Positions 22,001 through 26,150 of a DNA stretch of 64,000 nt are shown piece by piece. Position numbers and translations under genes: made by a program. The stretch lies in the NCBI GenBank assembly GCA_016218545.1, contig JACRDQ010000038.1:192986-256985 (forward strand). The letters run 5' to 3'. The notes below the pieces were generated by a model. That model saw only the letters and a list, made by a program, of their open reading frames with translations, was not told the DNA's origin and did not search any database. How positions within the stretch are numbered: the first letter of the stretch is position 1; the number at the start of each line of letters is the position of its first letter. This DNA is from Elusimicrobiota bacterium. GTDB lineage: Bacteria; Elusimicrobiota; Elusimicrobia; UBA1565; UBA9628.

Positions 22001-24604
22001 AGAAGCGACCAGGCTCGTCTGCGGAGCCCAAGGATCGACCGCGATTGCCTGCTCGTGCTCGGACTCAGCATTGCCGGCGAGGTCGACGCTATAGAACCGG
22101 ATCGTATGCGTTCCAGGCTCCACCAGGCTGAAAGTCCCGGCAGAGACCGCGAACGGAGCCGTGTCCACTGCCGCCATGGTCCAAGCAGCGCCAAAGCCCA
22201 GGCCGTCTCCGGCCACATTCAAGTCATCAGCGGTAAGGAAGCTGAAAGTCGTCAGCTCCGTGACAAAGATCGGAGCCTCGCCGGATCGCGGCGCCCCGAC
22301 CATAAGCTCGGTCCTGGGAGGAAGGATGTCGTCTGCGAGGACCTTGAGCGGCGTCGTGACCGTGCCAAGGTCCACGAAAGCCGTTTCCACGGAATCCAGA
22401 TTCCTGGCCTTGACCCTGGCATAGTAGGTCGTCTCAGGCGAGAGCCCGATGAAAGTGAAACTGCTCGCTGACACCCAGCCGCTCTGCGCGATGATGGGGC
22501 TTCGCTCAGGCAGGGTCGAGAGCTCGACCCAGTATTCGGTCCCGACAGGATTGCCAGCCACGGCCCAAGTGGCGGTCAGAGCGCTCGTCGACATGTCGAC
22601 AACCGGTTGGGAGACCGGTGAGGCGGCCAGGGTTGCGGCACTGGTGGCGATGGCAAGCTGAGAAGCAGCCAAAGTGTCAGGATTCCGGCTGTAGCCCGTA
22701 AGCGTGTAGGCGGTATTGGGCGCAAGACCTGAGAAGGTGAAGCTGCTGATGAACGAATCGACGAAAGGACTCGAAGCGCTGACAAGCCCGCCTGAATCGG
22801 AATCAACGTACACCTGATACTCGATGGGCAATCGATTGTTGCCTATGATCCATCGCACCGAGACGACGGCCGACCCGATGGCGACGAAACCAAGGCTCTC
22901 GGGAGGGTTGGGCAGGACATAGGCGGTGGCGACGTTGGACATCTCGGAGAAGGCGCCGCCCGAGTCCTGGGTCCAGAGACGCACATAATACGTGCTGTTG
23001 CCGATCGTGTCAGTCAGCACATAGCTCTCAAGCCTGCCGGGCTCCGTGGACGTCGAGAAGGACACCTGCGCGGACCATGAGGAGAACGCCACGGCAGGGT
23101 CATCCTCCCGCTGGATGAGGTACCTGCCCGCCATGATGTGCCCGATGTCGCCGTCCTCACCCGGTGCAGTCCATGACAGCGCGAGTCTGCCTCCCTCAAG
23201 CCCGGTCAGCGCCCCAAGGTCCGCCACCGCTCCTGGGGCCCGGTCCAGGCCGGCGGCGTTGAAGTTCACGACATAGAAGGTCGCATCAGAGGTCAAGTCC
23301 AGGATGTTCAGCCTGTAAAGCACCTTCCGGTCAGACTTCCTGAAGTGCTTGGACACCCAGGCGTTCGCCGGATCGAGCGCCTTCCCGTCAGCCCGCCTCA
23401 CGGACTCCAACACAGCTCCCGCCGCGGGCACGAAGGGGACGGACGCATGCGCCCAGACATTCGCCCCCACCCCGCTCAGGCTCAAGACCAGGCTCGCGTT
23501 GGCCCCGCTCAAGGCCCCTGACAACCCGGCCGGGACATCGCTCACCGGGATCGGCGTGGGCTGGTCCGACTCAAGGAGGTATTGCGCAGGAGGGACCTGC
23601 CCTGAGTCCAACAGAGCCTGCATGGCCCCCCGATCCAAGGATGCGTTCACCAGGAAGTCCGGAGTGGAGTCCCTGCCCGCCAGGTCCACCTTGACGTCCT
23701 TAAGGAGAGTGTAGGTCGTCACGCTCTGGACCAGCGAGGTGAGCTGTCCGCCCAGCTCAGCCGCGTGGCTGAAGGTCGAGGTGAAGCTCACGAACCTGCC
23801 AGACAGCGTGGTCGCCATGATCCACGAGGCCTGGCCCACCCCCTGGGGCGCGATGTCCCCGAAAGGCACCAACAGCGTATCAGGGATCGTCTGTCCCGCC
23901 ACCACCGTGCCCAACAACTTGAAATCAATGGCAAGGTCCTGCTTGTTCTCCACGATCTCCGGCTGGGCCGAGTCGATCTTGAAGTTCCGGGCCGTGCCAA
24001 AGCCCACATTGGTCACCCGCACCCCCAGGGGGAACGGCTCGATCGGCTCGATCAACTGCTCAGTCAACGGCTCGTCCGCGAAGACCTCGTAGGGCAGGAC
24101 ATATTCCAGCTTCAAGACCGGCTGCGGCTTGACCGTGATGAAGTCGTCGAACGTCGTCACCGACTGCGGGACCCCGTCGGCGATCCCTGAGATGACCGCC
24201 CGCACCGCATAGCGCTTGCCCAGCGCTCCGCTCCCGCCGGCTCCTGTCGACGGGATGATGAGCCACCGGATCTCCGCCGTCGAACTCGACTGGACCACCC
24301 CCGTGCCGTCCACCGCAGTCGTACCCGTCAGGGAGTTCAACTTCACGAAGAAAGCGCTGTCAGCAGGCTGGCCCTCCTCGTCCTTGATGGAAACCAGGAC
24401 CCTCAACCCCGACAAAGGCTGGTCCGGCAGGTTGTTGTTGATCTTGAGCCTCGCGTCGAACGCCTCCCGCTCAAGAGTCGCCTCCTGGAGGATCTCAAGC
24501 TTCACCTCGGCGCAGAGCGTCTGCAACTGCGCCCAAGCAATCCCCCCAAAGCACGCCAAGCCAAGCGCCACCAACGCGCCAAGCCCAGCCCTTCTTCGGT
24601 TCAC
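7022..24604 (-). CDS. Giant exported repeat protein (5860 aa) with OmpL47-type, FnIII, propeller-like and IPT/TIG repeats and a T9SS-like C-terminus
   Basis: A signal peptide (ending about AWA-QLQ, residue 25) starts the protein. Approximate layout: a unique N-terminal domain to 440; fibronectin-III-like domains 450-770; many OmpL47-type Ig-like repeats (pattern TSLV...GVAETLYSLD...GTHTVRYYSLDLAGN) from 770 onward; two copies of a YGGSRTGDF/GEYYLSVFRD block near 2610 and 3610; two WD-like sensor or propeller blocks (DLWITGA, NVYAVG) near 3020 and 4005. Twelve IPT/TIG repeats of about 86 residues run from 4540 to 5580, then a ZU5-like segment, then a FlgD/T9SS type A-like domain (FPNPAKRQNPTIRL ... 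GVYIYAV ... TKKLAVIK). It is probably a surface adhesin or fibre. The GTG start has a GGAGG site 7 nt upstream and abuts the rhodanese stop codon. Confidence 0.85.
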   Translation of the reverse strand: MNRRRAGLGALVALGLACFGGIAWAQLQTLCAEVKLEILQEATLEREAFDARLKINNNLPDQPLSGLRVLVSIKDEEGQPADSAFFVKLNSLTGTTAVDGTGVVQSSSTAEIRWLIIPSTGAGGSGALGKRYAVRAVISGIADGVPQSVTTFDDFITVKPQPVLKLEYVLPYEVFADEPLTEQLIEPIEPFPLGVRVTNVGFGTARNFKIDSAQPEIVENKQDLAIDFKLLGTVVAGQTIPDTLLVPFGDIAPQGVGQASWIMATTLSGRFVSFTSTFSHAAELGGQLTSLVQSVTTYTLLKDVKVDLAGRDSTPDFLVNASLDRGAMQALLDSGQVPPAQYLLESDQPTPIPVSDVPAGLSGALSGANASLVLSLSGVGANVWAHASVPFVPAAGAVLESVRRADGKALDPANAWVSKHFRKSDRKVLYRLNILDLTSDATFYVVNFNAAGLDRAPGAVADLGALTGLEGGRLALSWTAPGEDGDIGHIMAGRYLIQREDDPAVAFSSWSAQVSFSTSTEPGRLESYVLTDTIGNSTYYVRLWTQDSGGAFSEMSNVATAYVLPNPPESLGFVAIGSAVVSVRWIIGNNRLPIEYQVYVDSDSGGLVSASSPFVDSFISSFTFSGLAPNTAYTLTGYSRNPDTLAASQLAIATSAATLAASPVSQPVVDMSTSALTATWAVAGNPVGTEYWVELSTLPERSPIIAQSGWVSASSFTFIGLSPETTYYARVKARNLDSVETAFVDLGTVTTPLKVLADDILPPRTELMVGAPRSGEAPIFVTELTTFSFLTADDLNVAGDGLGFGAAWTMAAVDTAPFAVSAGTFSLVEPGTHTIRFYSVDLAGNAESEHEQAIAVDPWAPQTSLVASVSAFVAVSSESYYPAGTEFGLSALDPPSTITASGVALTEYRLDPDSTTLFEAFVSTFSLGEGRHLVEFQSKDNLGNQELTVPATAFIDATAPQTALEFAGGVQYSTGSLRYASGDSGIVLVSLDPVSNDAASGVRETQLAVDTTTYSVYGSTVTGLAEGGHQLAYWSQDNVLNQEATQYFSVLVDTTPPISLIEPAAAYITSRATVTLSAEDPLKQAVAAGLKHVWYSVDSSTLAVYGEGFSLGQGSHTVAFFGEDNVGNRELERTAVYYVDDTAPVTALAMVSGTQAEQQGRVFASTDTAYALSSMDPVADGVAAGVAETLYSADFAAFAVYAGSFTLAVEAEHSIRWHSSDLAGNIEEVHFATFTTDATGPVIAVTSPSANASFVVGLSTIQVLFFVTDNFDVQPAFSARLVQTEDLGTPRGELPGLIAVSTGQSILPADLDDGSWQLQVSATDFVLNASSAVSSFEVIHDTDTKPPRTSLVLGMPSVAGEPSYVSSRTLAGFSAVDDLMTAGDARGGGVLETRYALDDAGFGVFASSFSLVSEGTHTVRYYSLDLAGNTEAVAVSTLAVDNTPPVTAAAAGPALYRAADGTVFISSEAPVGFAAEDLISGGVAAGVGSIRFRDNEGAFADFASTFTLAEGLHVLEFQAQDRVENLEVLASTRLAVDLAAPHTSAAIVAGTQYSTGTARYFSGDLALAFNVEDPAVNGAASGVKETWFSGDSEPFSVYSTTLTDVEEGSHSVAFYSLDQVLNQETTQYFELLVDTTPPLSRLALEGPATHYLGTQYVTSRTTLTLSAEDLVSKGVMSGLGRIVYRLDSGSTLAYDAGFQLEAGTHSLAYFGIDLVGNAEAEHVVLLAADDLAPVVTVQAPAAGARFVAGGSPLEVMFTVADDHDPAAVYSAVLSQVEDRGSPRGERPAQIAVSSGQVIEPLDLDDGLWRLEVSATDFLANSTEAVSGAFEVVHDTLPPRTSASVGAPQYHVAGSTIISGMTPVTLQWLDDRSVEGDGIGFGVAQSLYAVGDAAFQVYTGSVTISAEGSVSLRYYSVDLSGIAESTKTLALQVDASAPLTSLVLSEGRQAEGPDAGSFYASPQTWFGLSAQDPLSGGIASGLSLTEYQLDGGSFAAYASSFTLAEGSHVLAYRSQDNVDNLEVLRSTTALVDATAPETTFAVLGTSSVVDGVITFVTDSSATLTSQDSTANGVASGVGITYFLVDSDPEVCENPGNDPAYPAGTCPNAVFAGPFSLAAGTHTVYFVSLDRVGNEEAMRSAALDVRPGQDTTPPAVVQDLTASNTADGDARLTWTAPGDDAGAGRASSYDLRLSTTGLDDASFGQATQVAGVPAPQTAGSAETFVVSDLPGGTTVYFGLKTADLAGNSSAISNIAQVTTLYVAKSAAQVAGKAELAVVSAQQASMAAVDTGSAPGQAALATLDSQALVRASGIYELGPVETTFDPAAGITFRYSPTALESLGIVEAGLRLYRLEGSAFAVLPGQVLNAPDDLVFASATGLSSLYVLAAVAPDTTSPVTSMSIVGGSSFTDTSARLFASAGGGVSLSAFDPVGQGTTTGVAFTEFRVDPDTPAAVFTLYSASFTLVEGLHAIEARSQDHAGNLETTKAFELRVDATQPVTQLAALGGYEYDAGVLVIQAGSSVTLEALDPVSNSVASGLKQTLYVVDADPETCEVPEDPGQPAGTCENPYFAGPFNLDLGTHTVYFASMDQVLNEEALKSVAVRVSSQGPQTGSLEGGIVYGGSRTGDFVVRVATTVANLDDFNLKTPPEVTTAVVSGSQYRIDGLAPGEYYLSVFRDGNADGALDALTEPRAFAVAEGLRYQSYLGTVTVAAGSVTGLAAQLRDQGGLSGSVTNQSGQVGSVWLIRADTETGRWSQGVAGIAQSPGGPYSYSIYFPTSTAVQLTAYVDVNANQSRDVGEDFGRFVTSALGAGAQSAGQDIVIPAWSGDAAPPVTTLLVNGNPAAGASVVAVSTDMLSFSATDADSGVAETLYWLDGGSTQTYAGAFSLLAGNHDLEFASQDQAGNVETRHAVDVTVNEPMIVGSYAPGASAAVSRSSASVGLVWDANGNPAGAQYAVHYGTAANEWSCAYGGFNSFPWTHASYGTSTVVAGLLPETPYQFIVCNPALTQQDCNIPVVVKTLAPGSVLESGPGFVSCGSGRGGSAVAVNAGKVWQVFYEGEAMRLGRFDFLPQLEASVALPAAVKDPGWGLSFDEQGNVYAVGSALSAATTGLDLVVFRAAPSGDVLLSSLTFDSGFSNNDMAMDSQGDLWITGAVQTSGPISEEVPGERTYALALWKYEMPDGPLALTTTYFRGGGLDAGLGVKVASGSVWVAGVSASPDPAPNDPPIDFALWKFSLAGEFLAGPYLRPGYASMDGELSGKLEYSSGNLFAAVQRSSLSGDMDLGLLKFDLEGRLMLERTWRSDAGKHEYPEGMAVEPATGDILISGVTRTEDVTSAQLVVWRYSSQGSLVSVESVQSLGSGKDIAVAGDGGIWLAVTNLSEPYKFAGGQPLAGQDILVSSTVADTLPPVTSLSVADPKYGTEPVFVATHTLLSLTASEAGQTFYAVDGSSFVAYAGPFALPDEGIRQLSFFSTDLAGNSEQVQVSSVAVDGSAPTTSLVASAGSTIEQGVLMIPEGSSVTLEAVDAPSNGAASGVKQTLFLVDIDPESCTAPEDPGYPAGTCENPVFAGAFALMPGTHTVSFASSDQVANEEQLKTSSVTVIAAPPTTGAMEGDIVYGGSRTGDFVVRVATTTSNLNNFNLRTPPQVTTAVVAGEHYRIDGLAPGEYYLSVFRDSDGNGSLDVLTEPRSYVIAPDDRYALYPGTVTVAIASTTWLDSQLWDQGRIAGTVTNESTQVGTVWLARVDAETGRWSQGQGGIGQSPGGPYNYVVNFPTAAAVALTAFVDVNGNESRDPSEDFGQLQAGALAAGAQLTGLSFTMQAGSGDGVAPVTTLQIGAPSAGAEPVFISSYTLLSLASSEPGQTYVAVDTTVFSLYSGSFTLTQEGQKVVSFYSTDLAGNAELAKTSTVYVDVSGPATTLLMNGSEVLGQSLLASTTDVFTFTTQDAGAGGGETFYSLDSGPEQGYAAPFNLPEGEHNLAFRSMDSLGNGGPQRSVAVKAILLRGLAVSVDDAGGVWLAYLDVSGVHLAKHDSQGAPAGSVILPHAAEDGMWSIQFDYSGNAYAVGIASGPETVGLDLAVYKVDPSGTQVLDTTVLNSVGDLNDYAVDSAGDLWITGAIGDASLESVQLALWRYDLAGDMLTLATTYSRAGFDLGMGIALRDDELWVSGFSKSPATGKLDLALWRFNGSGVLAGAPVLKQDYLDSFVNDANAKLAVRDGFLYVAATRHDQAGGMDLALLKYDGQGTLYSERIWQGGGEGADWPVAIKPTAGGLIAAGGSRSGDDSRLGVWRIGTDGRVLSAETLSPNVGPAQDMTVSGSDVWLALHEAYPYRFTTGQPLAGTEVLLSSFSDTTPPVLALTPVQGGTRTVARPELTAAYSDAGAGIDLASVRLYLDEADITGQAVVTASSASYVPAADLGQGTHAVSASVSDLAGNTAQASSAFFIDSLAPVTTFLVNGIAVSTTSLAASTTDFFGFSAADAGVGVLETRYAVDGAGLQVYSGGFALSAGTHTLTFASQDQAGNLEASRVAEVTVEAPVLPGAVVAPSSGPIGIGFSITGAGFGSYAGADTRVMFGALPAPLSLWNDTTIIGTVPGLSSGAVSVSVERQQPSSTTVWSAGAFVVNLPEIAALSASTGPIGAPFSVTGTSFGTYNGTYTTVKFGEVAASLSVWTDTSITGTIPGLAAGPHPVRVVRTTTDGGVAQSLPADFEVILASASAVTPLAGPIGQPFGISGTGFGPYNGTYTTVRFGGVAAPLSLWTDTSIIGTVPGVSSGTHVLTIERQSGSTVAVVNAASFSVSAPEILGVSVSSGPIGMPFTLTGTSFGPYNGAYTEVLVGDQAAPLSLWTDDTITGTIPGVAPGTYSMTVRRRTADSGTSTSAGVPFAVLVPSVTQVVPTAGPIGVAFTATGAGFGPYNGAYTQVLIGGATAPLSVWTDTSITGTVPGEAVTGVAPLIVRRTTADGGLVESATVYFEVTVPSVAGMNPSTGAIGIPFTITGTSFGAYNGADTVVKFGQTVAALSVWTDASITGTVPGIATGTWDVVVERRQGSGVAAGSAGTFTLTELVISSMSPLAGPIGMPFAISGTGFGPYNGTTTRLTIGGVAAPLSVWTDTDIVGTIPGVSTGTQPVVIEREISGMVQASPPGAFEVVAPAVASVSPSSGPIGTVFNLAGSGFGPYNGAYTQVLLGGATAALSLWTDTLITGTVPGGLLPGSKSVVVRRTATDSGLVESLPATFQVTGLFISLLDPATGAIGSPFTITGTEFGAYNGADTTVKFGTVAAPVSVWNNTTISGTVPAISTGAYDVVVSRVQGGSASSSNAASFTLTPLVISSMTPSSGPIGLGFSITGTGFGPYNGAYTMVKVGGAAAPLSVWNDTTITGTIPNAASGAQPVVLERVTGGMTQVSEPATWQVTVPSVASLTPSSAPIGAPFTIAGSNFGTYNGAYTRVKIAGVDAPLSLWNDTTITGTVPGTVAAGTATLVVERATADGGLSSSLVQDFEVLLPVIDSMTPTWGNPGTAFILDGRGFGPYNGSLTNVKVGGVLAALSLWTDAQIRGIIPDSLAVGTYTVVAERTASGVTVTSNGLEFSVGSMAPGALAGSSQIQARPEWHYEAGLKLPAAEGGRVESPVRASVSVPQAALDEDTLITISRGRKDMESDRVRVQGSGTGRLASAGEAMEFGPEGTRFSKPATIELPYDPRLLGPGQSERLVSVHYWDPAGRQWQALASEVDTSRKRVRAKTEHFSLFQPMAPSQAVAQAEESFSLREVYAFPNPAKRQNPTIRLQVGKADSARVEIYNVAGQLVRQAAFAAARLVDDGSGAEWTFDYTWDVSGMGSGVYIYAVTASKAGYKDIKATKKLAVIK
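7850..10985 (-). repeat. Twelve tandem IPT/TIG-domain coding repeats
   Basis: Twelve consecutive units of about 258-264 bp each encode the same pattern: GPIGxPFxIxGxxFGxYNG, a xVKFGxxAAPLSxW core, and TDTxIxGTVPG. The units are recognisably homologous but diverged at the DNA level, with some sections (for example the core encoding LSLWTDT) nearly identical between units. Boundaries are approximate. Confidence 0.85.
11570..17130 (-). repeat. Tandem duplication of a multi-domain block (about 2.6-3.0 kb) inside the giant gene
   Basis: Two successive blocks, roughly 17130-14130 and 14130-11570, encode the same domain order. Each has an OmpL47-type domain with an insert containing paired cysteines (xxPGxPAGTCENP), the YGGSRTGDFVVRVATT domain, a GRWSQG/SPGGPY domain, further OmpL47 units, then a propeller-like block with DLWITGA. 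The first copy carries an extra FnIII unit. Boundaries were judged by eye from the translations. Confidence 0.75.
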
Positions 24605-25321
24605 CTACTTGACCTCCAGCTCATACCCCTTCTTTACCCACCCCACCAAACCGCCCGGCAGCTCGAAGACCCGATACCCCGCCTCCAAAAGAATCGCTGA
24701 CGCCTTCCTCGTCCTACCGGCCTGCCTGTCGTAGACCAAAATGTCCATCTCTTTGGGCACGCCCGACAGTTCAGCACCTAAAGACTCCAAGGAGATGTTG
24801 CGAGCGCCAGGCAGATGCCCGGCTGCGAACTCTTCGCTGGGCCGCACGTCCAAGGCCAGCATCCCGCCCTGGGCCAGCCGCTCCCGAGCCTGCTCGACCG
24901 GCAGCCGGCCAGGCTTTGGCTTCGGTTGCGCAGGGCTTTCAGGCCCAACCAATGGATAACCCTTCCTCGACCACTCGGCCATGCCGCCTTGCAGCACTGC
25001 CGCGTTCGAGTATCCCATGCCCCGCAGATTCTCGGCGGCCGTCTCCGCAGAGTTGCAGGACTCGGCTGGGCAGTACACCACAACCGGCTTGTTTCTGGGC
25101 AAACCGGCGGAGCCAAGTTCTCCACCAGGAACATTGACGGCACCCTGGATGTGAGCGATCGCAAATTCGGAAGCTGGCCGAACGTCCACCAGAACGACGC
25201 TCTCTTTGGCGAGTTGCATGCGGCGCAACTTGGGGCAAGAAACAGAAGATGTCGCGAAGCTGGCGGCAAAAGCATTCAATATTAACACGCCAGCAATCAG
25301 TCCCACCAATCCTGGCATCAT
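24605..25321 (-). CDS. Exported double-rhodanese protein, second domain lacking the catalytic Cys
   Basis: The 238-residue protein opens with a hydrophobic segment (residues 3-25) that is a signal peptide or anchor. Domain 1 (about 30-122) has the rhodanese features VDVRPASEFAIAHI and a catalytic-loop YCPAESCNSA with Cys84 and Cys89. Domain 2 (about 138-235) has LDVRPSEEFAAGHLPGA, but its loop reads VYDRQAGRT with Asp198 where the Cys belongs, so it should be catalytically dead. Known rhodaneses move sulfane sulfur or serve as binding folds. The gene stops exactly where the giant protein's GTG begins, which suggests translational coupling and a periplasmic role connected with that protein. 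That link is an inference from position only. Confidence 0.85.
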   Translation of the reverse strand: MMPGLVGLIAGVLILNAFAASFATSSVSCPKLRRMQLAKESVVLVDVRPASEFAIAHIQGAVNVPGGELGSAGLPRNKPVVVYCPAESCNSAETAAENLRGMGYSNAAVLQGGMAEWSRKGYPLVGPESPAQPKPKPGRLPVEQARERLAQGGMLALDVRPSEEFAAGHLPGARNISLESLGAELSGVPKEMDILVYDRQAGRTRKASAILLEAGYRVFELPGGLVGWVKKGYELEVK

Positions 25322-25479
25322 GCGTTGTTTACCTCACATGCCCCTTGCGAAATGCAAAGAATTCCACACCCTGCCTGTTCCACACATCACCCTCCGATTC
25401 ACCATGCAATGTGCGTCGCAGATACGCTCTCGGCCAATTTGCAGGAGATGGCGAAACCGAGCGGAACCGCCAAATTGCC

Positions 25480-25839
25480 TCAGCCATGAACCTTCTTGCC
25501 AGTCGCAACAAATGGAATCAGGTTCTTTAAATCCGAATCGTATTCTAAAATCGTCGATGTTGAACCGGCACTCAGGTTGTACATGATTGACTCTAAATGA
25601 ATGTGCCCTCCCGGACCACGTTTTTCTATCAAGCTCAAACATTGACTTGCAAGGAATTCCAAGCCTGCCCTGTTGCCAGCAATTGTTATCTCTCTCTTAT
25701 CTTCTGAATAGCTGATTCTCAACTTCCATCCATGCCTGGGACGCCGGAAGAAATCCTTGATTACTGCGCCGCATTTTTTACACTTGACGAGGACATAACG
25801 CCGCATCTTGTAACTTTCCCCACAATTCGCACAGTTCAT
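25480..25839 (-). CDS. Small zinc-ribbon protein, candidate immunity protein for the RHS toxin tip
   Basis: The 119-residue product starts MNCANCGESY and carries two CxxC pairs (Cys3/6 and Cys20/23), a zinc ribbon. After it comes an alpha/beta domain with ITIAGNRAGLEFLA, a GGHIHLE motif and a SAGSTSTILEYD strand. That second part resembles small immunity proteins of polymorphic toxin systems (Imm32-like, from memory and not searched). ATG 25839 lies 2 bp after the RHS gene's stop codon; a GTG at 25857 would overlap it. The position immediately behind a toxin tip, on the same strand and in the same AT-richer patch, is the usual place for an immunity gene. The function is therefore inferred from context and partial similarity. 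Confidence 0.6.
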   Translation of the reverse strand: MNCANCGESYKMRRYVLVKCKKCGAVIKDFFRRPRHGWKLRISYSEDKREITIAGNRAGLEFLASQCLSLIEKRGPGGHIHLESIMYNLSAGSTSTILEYDSDLKNLIPFVATGKKVHG

Positions 25840-25841
25840 AA

Positions 25842-26150
25842 TTATTTCGGGTGCCACTCTCCCGTTTTAGGATCAACCCAGTATTGGCGACCATCTGGCG
25901 TGCCCACATCCCAATGATCTCCACCTCGTCCATGTCCACTGGTGGGATCGGGATGCCATGTCCAGATATTGCCAAATGGATCTCGCCACCGAGTCTTGCC
26001 ATCTCCCAAATCAACTGGTTGCCATTCGGGAGTCCACCCCGGTGGCAATGGGGCATTATCACTCTTGAAAGTAGGGCAAGTGTTGGGTAGCGGTGGGTGG
26101 GGAAAGACAGGCGGGACTATCGGACCAGGCAAAATTGGTGACAAGCCAAA
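25842..26150 (-). other. Variable C-terminal toxin-domain coding segment of the RHS protein
   Basis: Directly after the RHS core ending in DPFGL, a proline-rich linker (LPGPIVPPVFPHPP) leads to a compact tip of about 75 residues with clustered His, Asp, Trp and the closing DPKTGEW. The pattern W-x-W-H-P-D ... G-x-H-W-D ... DPKTG recalls colicin E3-like and related small ribonuclease toxins. This is recognition by eye, with no alignment run. Base composition becomes AT-richer from about 26360 downward. Confidence 0.55.

Noticed and set aside
25334-25642. Small minus-strand open frames in the AT-richer spacer downstream of the immunity candidate
   Set aside because: They overlap the zinc-ribbon gene in other frames, have no motif and lack a convincing ribosome site.
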